Of a stretch of DNA of 37,241 nt, positions 16,339-24,270 are shown piece after piece. The notes under the pieces are model-generated. The model had not been told where the DNA came from and did not search any database. It worked only from the letters and a program-made list of their open reading frames with translations. Made by a program: the position numbers and the translations under genes. Position 1 is the first letter of the stretch; every line of letters starts with the position of its first letter. Source of the DNA: Thermodesulfobacteriota bacterium (lineage in GTDB: Bacteria; Desulfobacterota; DSM-4660; Desulfatiglandales; Desulfatiglandaceae); contig JANQDY010000175.1 of the NCBI GenBank assembly GCA_028278625.1, positions 1 to 37,241 on the forward strand, read 5' to 3'.

Positions 16339-17355
16339 TTAAAGGATATCTGTAACATCCAGGACAATTTTGCCAATGTGACGGCTGCTCTCTATCAGTC
16401 GGTGGGCCTGGGCGGCTTCTTGCAGGGGAAAAACGGAAAAAAGTCTTGGTTTGATTTTTCCGGTTTTAAGGTGAGGCCAGATGAAGGTCTTAAGCTTAAG
16501 GGCAATATCCGCTTTGGCATTGAGCGACCTTCCTCGCAATGTGGAGCCGGTCATAACCAGTCTTTTGGTCATCATTTGCCTGAGGTCGATGGTTACCTTG
16601 CTTCCTTTAAGGAAAGAAATGCTAATCACGCGCCCATCTTTGGCAGCCAGATGAAGGTTGCGATTGACATACTCTCCACCAACCATATCGAGGATTACAT
16701 CCACGCCATACCCATCTGTTGCGGCACCAATTGCTTCAACAAAATCCTCTTCCTTATACAATACGGCCAAATCCGCACCCAATTCCTCGCATGCCCGGCA
16801 TTTTTCAGGTGTTCCAGCCGTGGTGGCAACCCACGCACCCATGGATTTGGCCATCTGGATCGCTGTGGTTCCGATGCCACTGCTGCCGCCATGGACCAAA
16901 AACCGTTCCCCTTTTTTCAACCGGGCGCGGTCAAATACATTGCTCCATACGGTAAAAAAGGCTTGCGGAACAGCCGCGGCGGTTTCCATATCCATACCCG
17001 GTGGCACCGGCATACACAGCTCTTTGGGAACAGCCACATATTCGGCATAGCCGCCGCCGGTGGTTAGCGCACAAACCCTTTCGCCTTTTTTCCAATCGTT
17101 GTCCCCCCGCCCCATTGAAACAATTTCCCCGGCGACCTCAACACCCAGTATATTGGAACTGCCAGGGGGTGGCGGATAGTTCCCCTGTCGTTGCAGAATA
17201 TCCAGGCGATTCACGCCCGCCGCAAATACCTTTATCAATACCTCTCCGGAAGCCGGTTCCGGTCGCGGACCCTCTTTCATCACGAGAACCTCTGGTCCAC
17301 CGCCGGCAACCGTGTCAATATACCGCATGTTCTCAGCCCTTTTGTTTTGAGACAT
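16339..17355 (-). CDS. NAD(P)H quinone oxidoreductase, PIG3/QOR type (MDR superfamily)
   Basis: A 338-aa zinc-free medium-chain dehydrogenase. The N-terminal catalytic domain has the AAGVNRLDILQRQGNYPPPPG segment typical of TP53I3/PIG3-like quinone reductases. The nucleotide-binding domain contains FLVHGGSSGIGTTAIQMAK (glycine-rich loop, residues about 150-168), and near the C-terminus SSRHIGKIVL. Such enzymes reduce quinones or 2-alkenals with NADPH. The start at 17355 has CAGGGAGGAGAAGA before it; an in-frame ATG 27 bp later is less likely. Divergent from the RpiR gene across 340 bp. Confidence 0.92.
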   Translation of the reverse strand: MSQNKRAENMRYIDTVAGGGPEVLVMKEGPRPEPASGEVLIKVFAAGVNRLDILQRQGNYPPPPGSSNILGVEVAGEIVSMGRGDNDWKKGERVCALTTGGGYAEYVAVPKELCMPVPPGMDMETAAAVPQAFFTVWSNVFDRARLKKGERFLVHGGSSGIGTTAIQMAKSMGAWVATTAGTPEKCRACEELGADLAVLYKEEDFVEAIGAATDGYGVDVILDMVGGEYVNRNLHLAAKDGRVISISFLKGSKVTIDLRQMMTKRLVMTGSTLRGRSLNAKADIALKLKTFIWPHLKTGKIKPRLFSVFPLQEAAQAHRLIESSRHIGKIVLDVTDIL

Positions 17356-17695
17356 TCTTCTCCTCCCTGAACAAAAAATTTATGTTCTTATGCGGATCAA
17401 AATTACGTACACATTTGACCAAAAAAACCTTATAATTCGAAATAGCAACCTCACAATGGCGCAGATCCATCGCCGAAACCCGGTAGAAAGATGAATTCCA
17501 ACGGGCAGCCGGTCGGTATCATTCCGGTTCCAGTGAACAGCGAAATGCGCCCCGTCCGGTTGTAAGCGAAAGCCGTATCCTCTTTCTCAATGTTGTCTAC
17601 CGTGCCAAATGACGGGGCAGGCGCCATTGAGGTTTGGGGGAACGAACCAGGCATCAACCGCGGTCCGTCTATCACAAGGTAAGGGGGGAACACTA
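17356..17695. other. Divergent intergenic region between quinone oxidoreductase and RpiR genes
   Basis: About 340 bp. No clear promoter pair could be placed on either strand; TATAAT at 17430 on the plus strand lacks a correctly spaced -35 (TTGACC is only 10 bp before it). An 80-codon open frame on the minus strand (17451-17693) has no ribosome site and covers the regulator's start, so I do not call it. Confidence 0.5.
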
Positions 17696-18580
17696 TTGCA
17701 GAAAACAGTTCTCATCAAGAATTATGGTCAAAATACGCGTTTGGAAAACACCATAAGGGAAAACTTCGATTCATTTTCCAAGAGCTTCATGAAAGTGGCG
17801 GTATTCCTGCTGTCCAACCAGGACAAAATACCCTTTGTTTCCGCTCGCAAGCTGGCGAGTGAAATTGGGGTCAGTGAATCCACTGTTTTAAGGTTTATCC
17901 ATTTCATCGGTTACAAAGGTTATCCGGATCTTCAGCAGGATTTGCAGAAATGGCTGACCAAACGGATTAAACCATCTCGCAAACTGGAACAAATCGCCCA
18001 AAGCAAAAAAATCAAAGACATTCACAAATTGACCCTGGCCAGTGACATAAGGCGTCTTATCTCGCTCAGAAAAAGCCTTTCCTCGGAACAACTGAACATG
18101 CTTTACAAAGCCATATCAAGCGCCAGGAAAAAATATATCTTTGGCGAAAGGACCTCTTTTGCCATGGCCTATCTCTTCAGTTTCTTCCTTTCGCAGCTTT
18201 TTGACGAAGTCTACCTGCTGAAAATGGACGACCCCCACTTTATCCGGACCATTGCCGAGGCAAACGGGGAAGATATGGCCCTGGCCATTAGCTTTCCCAG
18301 GTTCGCCAAGCGCACCGTTGACATATCTTTGCAGCTAATGGAAAACAACTGCAGGGTGATTGCCATCACAAGTAGTCTTATTTCACCTTTGGGTCGGATT
18401 GCGCATGATGTGATTGAATTGGATACGGGCTCCGATTCATACTTCAATTCCTTCGCAACGGTCGTATCTTTCCTCAATTGCCTTATCCAGTTTATTTCAA
18501 TTGAAAAGGCAGATCAGGCAACACCCGCTCTCAGAAAGCAAGAGAAAATCGTCGAATCCTTTGATATGCTACATATGTAA
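17696..18580 (+). CDS. MurR/RpiR-family transcriptional regulator
   Basis: A 294-aa regulator with an N-terminal RpiR HTH domain (FLLSNQDKIPFVSARKLA and the helix SESTVLRFIHFIGYKGYPDLQ, residues about 40-85) and a C-terminal SIS phosphosugar-binding fold (about 120-260, including FGERTSFAMAYLFSFFL and AISFPRFAKRTVDI). RpiR proteins usually sense sugar phosphates, but family members near catabolic CoA pathways are known. The start is a TTG at 17696 with AAGGGGGGAACACTA before it; the frame is open further upstream without a credible start. The stop lies one base from the stop of the converging mutase gene. It is the only DNA-binding regulator inside the right-hand island, so it is the first candidate for controlling it. 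Confidence 0.88.
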   Translation: MQKTVLIKNYGQNTRLENTIRENFDSFSKSFMKVAVFLLSNQDKIPFVSARKLASEIGVSESTVLRFIHFIGYKGYPDLQQDLQKWLTKRIKPSRKLEQIAQSKKIKDIHKLTLASDIRRLISLRKSLSSEQLNMLYKAISSARKKYIFGERTSFAMAYLFSFFLSQLFDEVYLLKMDDPHFIRTIAEANGEDMALAISFPRFAKRTVDISLQLMENNCRVIAITSSLISPLGRIAHDVIELDTGSDSYFNSFATVVSFLNCLIQFISIEKADQATPALRKQEKIVESFDMLHM

Positions 18581-18581
18581 T

Positions 18582-20183
18582 CTATATTTTCCTGGGAACG
18601 TGTTGATATTCACCGTGAACCTCCCTCAAAACGTCGCAGATTTCTTGAACAGTGGCATATTCCCTTATCGCCAACAGGACCGATTCAACAATATTCCGAC
18701 TTCCCATTGCCGCATCCCTCACCCCATTTAGCGCTTCATCAACAGCCACGCCATTCCTGTTCTTTCTCAGCGCTTTCAGTTTTTTGATTTGGTTCTTTTC
18801 AGTGGTTGCCTTCCCTTTGAACGTGCTTATTTTCTGACCTTCTTCCCTTTCTCTAAAGCAGTTCAATCCCACGACCATCTTATCTCCGGCTTCAATCCCC
18901 TTTTGGATCTTATAGGCGTTTTCGGAGATCTCTCTTTCTATGAATCCCTTCTTTATGGCTTCCACGGCCCCCCCCATTTGAGCGATTCGATCGAGGTATT
19001 TGGAGGCCTCTTGCTCTATCTCATTGGTCAGGCTCTCCACATAATAGGAGCCGGCAAGGGGATCCACGGTTTTTGTTATGCCGCTTTCATGGGCAATTAC
19101 CTGTTGCGTTCGAATGGCAAGCCTTTCCGCATCTTCGGTGGGAATCGCATAGGCTTCATCATACGACGAAGTTCTCAATGATTGGCTTCCGCCCAAAACG
19201 GCCGAAAGGGCCTCTATGGTCACCCTTACAACATTGACAAAGGGCTGCTGAGAGACCAGCGTCCCTCCAATGGTGCCGCTGTGGTGCATGAAAATGAGGG
19301 ACTCGGGCTTCTTGGCCCCATATGCTTTCATCAAGCGGGCCCACATTCTTCTGGCGGCCCTCAATTTGGCGATTTCTTCAAACAGATCCATATGAGCGCC
19401 GAAGTGGATGCGGATCATCGGCGCAATATCATCGATTAGCATTCCCCGTTTCCGGGCCGCCTCAATGTAGGCGATGGCGTTGGCGAAGGTGAAGGCAACT
19501 TCCTGAACCACATTGGCGCCGGCATCCCGATAGTGGTATCCGCAAACCATGAGCGGCTGCCATTTTGAAAAGCGTTTCGCCGAATACTCGATGGCATCCA
19601 CCGCAAGTTCCAAAGAGGGTGCAGGCGGAAAAATATAGGTATTTCGGGCCGTAAATTCCTTTAGCACATCGTTTTGGATAATGACCTGCGTCTGTCCGGG
19701 ATCTGCCCCGTGTTTCTCCCAAATTGCGATGAACATGGCCAGAGCCAAAGGACCGATGGAATTGGCAGTGGTGCGAATCTGTTTTACTCTGTCCAAACGA
19801 ATGCCGTCGAAAACGGTCTCCATGTCCTTAAGAGAGTCAATGGCAACCCCGATTTTGCCAACCTCCCCCTCGCTCATGGGATGATCCGAATCATACCCCA
19901 ACTGCGTCGGCAGGTCGAGGGCAAGAGAGACGCCGCCGGCACCCTGGTTCAATATGAACTTGTAACGCTGGTTCGCCTCCTCCGCGGTGCCAAAACCCGC
20001 GTACTGACCCATTACCCAATGGTTCTTTCGATACATTTCGGCGTCTATCCCTCTGGTATACGGGAATTCCCCGGGTAAACCCAAATCTTCGCCCGGATCA
20101 AAACCCGTTTTCTGAAGGTCCTCTTGCGTGTAATAAGATTTAACCTCAGTGCCGAACGTTGTAAAAAACCGTTTATTTTCCAT
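18582..20183 (-). CDS. B12-dependent acyl-CoA mutase, large (substrate-binding) subunit, divergent
   Basis: A 533-aa protein with the methylmalonyl-CoA mutase TIM-barrel, without a B12 domain; that domain is encoded separately at 21735. Family motifs are LPGEFPYTRGI, GYDSDHPMSEGEVGKIGVAIDS, QNDVLKEFTARNTYIFPP and SLRTSSYDEAYAIPTEDA. By position the carboxylate-binding Tyr (Y61, like Y89 in the Propionibacterium enzyme) and Arg (R180, like R207) and the catalytic YH pair (Y216, H217) are kept, so the substrate probably bears a free carboxylate. Isobutyryl- and 2-hydroxyisobutyryl-CoA mutases change these. Several other substrate/CoA contacts differ (see findings), so ordinary methylmalonyl-CoA mutase is not assured. 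ATG at 20183 has GGGGATTGTCA before it; a TTG six bases upstream is less likely. Last gene of the train. Confidence 0.92.
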   Translation of the reverse strand: MENKRFFTTFGTEVKSYYTQEDLQKTGFDPGEDLGLPGEFPYTRGIDAEMYRKNHWVMGQYAGFGTAEEANQRYKFILNQGAGGVSLALDLPTQLGYDSDHPMSEGEVGKIGVAIDSLKDMETVFDGIRLDRVKQIRTTANSIGPLALAMFIAIWEKHGADPGQTQVIIQNDVLKEFTARNTYIFPPAPSLELAVDAIEYSAKRFSKWQPLMVCGYHYRDAGANVVQEVAFTFANAIAYIEAARKRGMLIDDIAPMIRIHFGAHMDLFEEIAKLRAARRMWARLMKAYGAKKPESLIFMHHSGTIGGTLVSQQPFVNVVRVTIEALSAVLGGSQSLRTSSYDEAYAIPTEDAERLAIRTQQVIAHESGITKTVDPLAGSYYVESLTNEIEQEASKYLDRIAQMGGAVEAIKKGFIEREISENAYKIQKGIEAGDKMVVGLNCFREREEGQKISTFKGKATTEKNQIKKLKALRKNRNGVAVDEALNGVRDAAMGSRNIVESVLLAIREYATVQEICDVLREVHGEYQHVPRKI

Positions 20184-20256
20184 TGACAATCCCCACTTGC
20201 CCTAATGCGTTTCAAATCACGAATTGGTAAGCCCCGTGCAACTCTGCGGTTTGGGA

Positions 20257-21492
20257 CTACTTCATCGATGCCAACATATCCCTTAAAAGGAACAGCCAGG
20301 GAAATCTATCCATATGGTGCAATTGATGCCGCAGCTCTCCATACGCCTTGCCGATCAGTGGCAGCATGACCCCCATGGCTTCATGATTTCCAATGAACTG
20401 AGCGCCTGCAATCCTTCCTTCATAGGAAACCACACACCGATAACGACCATCCGCCTCATTCTCCCGGATTTCCGCCGCTTTACCAAAAGCGCTACGCGTT
20501 CGGCCCATTGATCCCGCAAATGTTCCGAAAATATCCAGGTTGTTGAAGTCGGGCAACCAACGGACTTTTGTGTTTTCACCAATGCTGTTCAATCCCGCCA
20601 CGCGTCCTTGTCTTTCCGCCTGGGGCCAGAGAAGGCTCAGCTGTCGTTTGCCGCTCCATGAGTCCCTTGCTTCCACGCAATCGCCGCATGCATAAACATC
20701 TTCCACCGTTGTTTCCATCCTGTCATCTACCCGTATACCTCCCAGGTCACCGATAGCGACTCCGGCGGCGCGCGCCAGTTCAACATTGGGGCGCACCCCC
20801 ACTGCCAAAACAACCATGTGGGCTTTCCTTTCCCGGTTCGTGGTGATGACGCCTTCAACCCTCTTATTGCCCTCAATCGCCACGACCTTTTCCCCTCTAA
20901 GGATTTCGATCCCGTTTTTTTGCAGGATGGACATCAATAGAGAAGCCCCTTTCTCGTCAAATTGGTTTGGCAAAATCCGGTCCAGTGCCTCGATCAGACT
21001 GACGCGCCACCCCCTTTTTTGAAGGGCAACGGCCAACTCGACACCGATGAGACCCGAACCCACGATAACGGCCCGGCCTTTGGACGCCTGAAGGATGTAT
21101 TCAGCGTCCCGCAGGGATTTCAGAAATCGAACCCCTTTCTTCTGAACCCCCTTGATCCCGGGCATGATGGGTCGGCTTCCGGTCGCCAGAATGAGTTTGT
21201 CATATGGGAGGGCCCGGTCTTTTAGAAAGACGCGTTTTTCCCCATGGTCAATTCTTAAAGCCCTGCATCCCAGAAGCAACTCTATCTTCTCTTTTTCATA
21301 ATCCTTCAGATGCTTCAGAAGCACCTGGGATCTTTTCAGGTCTTCTGAAATATAATGGGGAAGCACGCAAGGTGAATACAAGGGATTCGGATCTTCAGAC
21401 ACCAGGGTCAGCATGACTTCGGAATTCTTCGATCGAATTGCGGAACAGGCGGCTTCGCCCGCGGCGCCATTTCCGATCACCACAATTCTCAT
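20257..21492 (-). CDS. FAD-dependent NAD(P)H oxidoreductase (AorC-like / Nox-CoADR family)
   Basis: A 411-aa two-dinucleotide-binding flavoprotein. FAD site VVIGNGAAGEAA (residues 4-15), NAD(P) site AVIVGSGLIGVELA (about 140), and TTVEDVYACGDCVEA (about 270) for FAD. C42 in YSPCVLPHY occupies the position of the redox cysteine of NADH oxidases and CoA-disulfide reductases. The protein is shorter than CoADR (about 440 aa or more) and lacks a full dimerisation domain. In AorABC-type aldehyde oxidoreductases an FAD subunit of this size passes electrons between the FeS subunit and NAD. Since AorA-, AorB- and MoaD-like genes lie in the same train, I infer this is the FAD subunit, although it is five genes away from the large subunit. 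Confidence 0.85.
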   Translation of the reverse strand: MRIVVIGNGAAGEAACSAIRSKNSEVMLTLVSEDPNPLYSPCVLPHYISEDLKRSQVLLKHLKDYEKEKIELLLGCRALRIDHGEKRVFLKDRALPYDKLILATGSRPIMPGIKGVQKKGVRFLKSLRDAEYILQASKGRAVIVGSGLIGVELAVALQKRGWRVSLIEALDRILPNQFDEKGASLLMSILQKNGIEILRGEKVVAIEGNKRVEGVITTNRERKAHMVVLAVGVRPNVELARAAGVAIGDLGGIRVDDRMETTVEDVYACGDCVEARDSWSGKRQLSLLWPQAERQGRVAGLNSIGENTKVRWLPDFNNLDIFGTFAGSMGRTRSAFGKAAEIRENEADGRYRCVVSYEGRIAGAQFIGNHEAMGVMLPLIGKAYGELRHQLHHMDRFPWLFLLRDMLASMK

Positions 21493-21498
21493 AAGACC

Positions 21499-21738
21499 CT
21501 ATCCTCCTTCTATGGGCGGCAGGAAGACGATCTGATCCCCTTCCCGCAACTGATATTCACCGTCGGCCACCGTCCCATTGACCATGATATTCACCGGAAT
21601 ATCCTTGGGGATCTTAAGGGTGTACAAAAGATCGGCACATCTGGAGGATTCCGAAACTTCCATTTCAATGGAACAGCGGTTTTCATCTCTATGGACATAT
21701 TTGCAGAGAAACGAAACGAGCCTTATGGAAATTTTCAT
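21499..21738 (-). CDS. MoaD/ThiS-family sulfur-carrier-like protein
   Basis: A 79-aa ubiquitin-fold protein ending in the diagnostic Gly-Gly (LPPIEGG), which is adenylated and thiocarboxylated in MoaD and ThiS. The strand pattern VNIMVNG and [12 protein letters not shown] is typical. The ATG at 21738 overlaps the stop of the B12-subunit gene (ATGA); the longer frame to 21909 lies inside that gene and is rejected. Tungsten AOR operons, including the Aromatoleum aor set, often carry a dedicated MoaD-like gene for pterin cofactor assembly, which is the likely role here. The FAD subunit follows six bases after. Confidence 0.88.
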   Translation of the reverse strand: MKISIRLVSFLCKYVHRDENRCSIEMEVSESSRCADLLYTLKIPKDIPVNIMVNGTVADGEYQLREGDQIVFLPPIEGG

Positions 21739-22130
21739 GGGACGGATATGCTTCTCTTTATGAAATTGACAATTTCCTTTGTGGATGTACCGGTCTGAAA
21801 GATCTTGCTGACCCCGGCCTTTTTTAGATCCGGTATGTCCTCCATGGGGATAATGCCGCCCCCTATGATGCAGATGTCCTTGCCGCCCCTTTCGGCAAGA
21901 AGCCCGCACACCCTTGAAAAAAGGGATTTATGGGCACCGGAAAGGCAGGAAAGGCCCACAACATCCACGCCTTCTTCCATTGCGGCGCTCACGATCTGCT
22001 CGGGTGTCTGCCTTATGCCCGTATAGATGACTTCCATCCCGGCATCTTTTAGCGCCAGTGAGATTATTTTCGCACCTCTGTCATGTCCGTCCAGTCCTGG
22101 CTTTGCAACCAGCACCCGGATCTTTCGCAT
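21735..22130 (-). CDS. B12-binding small subunit of acyl-CoA mutase
   Basis: A 131-aa stand-alone cobalamin-binding domain. The base-off/His-on motif DGHDRG is present with D14, H16 and G19, and K10 stands four residues before the Asp as in methylmalonyl-CoA mutase. [10 protein letters not shown] and IIGGGIIP form the rest of the B12 pocket. The start at 22130 is set by GGGGGTGCGGT; an in-frame ATG at 22169 gives an odd Cys-rich extension with no ribosome site. The large subunit is encoded two genes downstream (18582-20183), the split form seen in archaea, HcmAB and IcmAB. No MeaB-type chaperone gene is in the window. Confidence 0.93.
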   Translation of the reverse strand: MRKIRVLVAKPGLDGHDRGAKIISLALKDAGMEVIYTGIRQTPEQIVSAAMEEGVDVVGLSCLSGAHKSLFSRVCGLLAERGGKDICIIGGGIIPMEDIPDLKKAGVSKIFQTGTSTKEIVNFIKRSISVP

Positions 22131-22240
22131 ACCGCACCCCCAAACAGATCGATGATCACAATCCGACACGCGCTGTTTCAGCCAGCGGCGGACGTATCCT
22201 CCATTGAATGATTTGCCAGGCCAATCTTAAGACGCCCTTT

Positions 22241-23464
22241 TCAGTAACATTCCGTAATTTCATCCTTGGGCCACTTGGTCATCACCTCATAACCGGTTTT
22301 CGTAACAATCCCCGTTTCTTCAAATCTGCACCCTTCCAATGGGGGTTCTTTTCGAGAGCCGTACCAGGATTCCAGTGCCACAACCATGTTCTCCTTCAAA
22401 GTAACCGGATGCTCCTTTGAAAACAGGGGGGTTATGCCGGGGGCTTCTTGTGTGGTCAGTCCTATGCCGTGGCCGATGGCAGCCTCTGAAATCTCCCACC
22501 ACGAGTCCGCTCCCCAGTACTGGGGTTCGGGCCAGGTACTACAGAGTTCGGCGGAAGTAACGCCGGCTTTTACTTCCCTGATGGGCATGTAGGTCAGTTC
22601 AAGGCATTTATCGTAGAAATCCCGTTGCCGCCCGTTCGCCTTGCCGCAACAGAATGTCCGATAATAGCAGACTTTGTACCCATGCCATCTCACGGGATGG
22701 AGATCGAAGAATACCAGGTCGCCCTTGTTGATGACTCTGTTGGTGGCTGCGCCGATGAGCGGACTTGTTTTCTCGCCCGAACAAACCGAGTGTGGCGCAA
22801 CCCCATCCGCGCCAAGTTCGTACGCCTTCTTGATTCCGATGCATTGCAATTCGAATTCCCGGATGCCAGGCCGTACGGCATCCCGGAGCGCGGCAAAAAC
22901 GCCGTCACAGATTGCAGAGGCCTTTCTCTGGCAATTGATCTCATCCTCTGTTTTAATCATTCTCGCTTTTGACATACATGCGGCCCCATCTACCAGTTCT
23001 ATTCCACCTTTTTGGAAAATCTGCTGCAGTTCCAGCGTGACCACCGGCATATCGATGGCCACCGGTTCATTGCTGAGACCATGTTCCGCCAAAGTCCTCT
23101 TCAGATCATCCATGAACGCCTCCGGATAGACGCCCCTCCCCAGGAAAAATCCCAGCCTGTAGCCGGGTCTGACCGTACCATTGAGCCAAGGGGCCAGTTC
23201 GGCATTTACGCGGTTATGAATCTGACCCCATTCGAACAACAACGGCTCCCCGGTCCTCGTCAGAATAACGTTTCTGGAAAGCTGAACCCCCCCGAACATG
23301 CCGCCCGGCACCCAGGTGTCATCAACGAGATATTTGATATTGTCCGGTGAAAAACATATGATGGCGCCGATTCCCGCACTGCTCAACTGCTGTCGAGCCT
23401 TTTCGACCCGTTCTTTCCTCATGCGGTCAAGATTGACCCAATCTTCTATTCCGAATTGTGGCAT
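22241..23464 (-). CDS. M24-family (creatinase/prolidase fold) protein with altered metal site
   Basis: A 407-aa pita-bread-fold protein: N-terminal creatinase domain (residues 1-150, ICFSPDNIKYLVDDTW) and C-terminal M24 domain (about 165-400). Of the usual five metal ligands, D254 (LVFFDLHP), the His of GHGIGL, the Glu of VVALES and the Glu of RFEETG are visible. The second Asp of the GYxSDxTRT motif is replaced: the sequence reads GYKVCYYRT, with C266 at that place. Creatinase and some other M24 hydrolases work without a canonical dimetal site, so this is more likely a small-molecule hydrolase or lyase than a peptidase. The start has AAAAGGAGAATGAG before it. It lies in the middle of the catabolic train. 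Confidence 0.85.
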   Translation of the reverse strand: MPQFGIEDWVNLDRMRKERVEKARQQLSSAGIGAIICFSPDNIKYLVDDTWVPGGMFGGVQLSRNVILTRTGEPLLFEWGQIHNRVNAELAPWLNGTVRPGYRLGFFLGRGVYPEAFMDDLKRTLAEHGLSNEPVAIDMPVVTLELQQIFQKGGIELVDGAACMSKARMIKTEDEINCQRKASAICDGVFAALRDAVRPGIREFELQCIGIKKAYELGADGVAPHSVCSGEKTSPLIGAATNRVINKGDLVFFDLHPVRWHGYKVCYYRTFCCGKANGRQRDFYDKCLELTYMPIREVKAGVTSAELCSTWPEPQYWGADSWWEISEAAIGHGIGLTTQEAPGITPLFSKEHPVTLKENMVVALESWYGSRKEPPLEGCRFEETGIVTKTGYEVMTKWPKDEITECY

Positions 23465-23518
23465 CTCATTCTCCTTTTTGCTTCACGCGCTCAGGTACTG
23501 TTTCGTCCGTTCTCACGG

Positions 23519-24244
23519 CTACAGTTTTTTCGCGGCCAGCGGGTAGGCCAACGCACTGTGACTCATTTTGGTTCTGATCAAAAACCGGGCCATTTCCACC
23601 GTAGCAGGGACCGGATTGATTGAAAGCACATTGATGTTCCTTTTGTTCAACTCTTTTTCCAATTCATCGGCCATCCACAAAAAGGCGCCGCAGCCGAATG
23701 TAATGGCCTCCGCACCGTCTTCCTCAATGGCTTTCAGGCACTCCGTCAGAGCTGGCTCAAAAACCTCGCCGGGGATGGGCCTTTTCATTGATACCATGCC
23801 CACTTCAAAGAGTGATATGGGGAAGGGCACGGGTCTGATGGAGACAATTTTTGAGGCAAATCCATATCGCGTAATAAGGTCTTCTTTGGAGTGCTTGGTA
23901 TAGACTTCATTGGTCGTCAATACGGACACGTTTCCGGACAAGAGGGAGCAAAGATGAAGGGAGGTCTGGATGGGTCCGAGAACGGGAATCCGAACCGCCT
24001 CTCTCAAACAGAACAGGTTCGGATCGCCATGGCAGGTGAGAACAATGGCCTTGTACCCATCCTTTTCAGCCTCTACGGCCCTTCTTACGGAATCCATTCC
24101 CGCAAGGGCCTGGTCCGCACGCGTCAGGATCACGTCCGGTCCTTCACGAAGCCCTTTCACTCCGATATCATCTTGATCGGCAAAGAACTTTTCGTATTTG
24201 TCCACGCCATTCACCATTGGATGCAATACCATAACCTTATCCAT
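23519..24244 (-). CDS. Aspartate/glutamate/hydantoin racemase-family protein
   Basis: A 241-aa protein of the Asp/Glu racemase superfamily. Both catalytic cysteines are present: C71 in VLTCHGDPN and C185 in TFGCGAFLW, so a two-base racemase mechanism is possible; arylmalonate decarboxylase keeps only the second cysteine and maleate isomerase both. Spacing and the FGCGAF motif are closest to hydantoin racemase-like members. The start is taken at 24244, nine bases after AAGGAGG; an ATG at 24253 touches that site directly. Position between AOR and the M24 protein suggests a role in setting the stereochemistry of a pathway intermediate or in isomerising it. The substrate is not known. Confidence 0.83.
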   Translation of the reverse strand: MDKVMVLHPMVNGVDKYEKFFADQDDIGVKGLREGPDVILTRADQALAGMDSVRRAVEAEKDGYKAIVLTCHGDPNLFCLREAVRIPVLGPIQTSLHLCSLLSGNVSVLTTNEVYTKHSKEDLITRYGFASKIVSIRPVPFPISLFEVGMVSMKRPIPGEVFEPALTECLKAIEEDGAEAITFGCGAFLWMADELEKELNKRNINVLSINPVPATVEMARFLIRTKMSHSALAYPLAAKKL

Positions 24245-24270
24245 CTTTTCCATCCTCCTTCTTGTTCCTT

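Noticed and set aside
17451..17693. 80-codon minus-strand frame (GTG start) in the RpiR upstream region
   Set aside because: The sequence looks more protein-like than most shadows, but there is no ribosome site, no recognisable family, and it covers the start region of the regulator.
1..24244. Hydantoin catabolism as the joint function of HyuA/HyuB genes and the hydantoin-racemase-like gene
   Set aside because: The genes are in separate, differently regulated operons; the HyuA/HyuA/HyuB/zinc-subunit set fits a carboxylase and the racemase sits in a CoA pathway.
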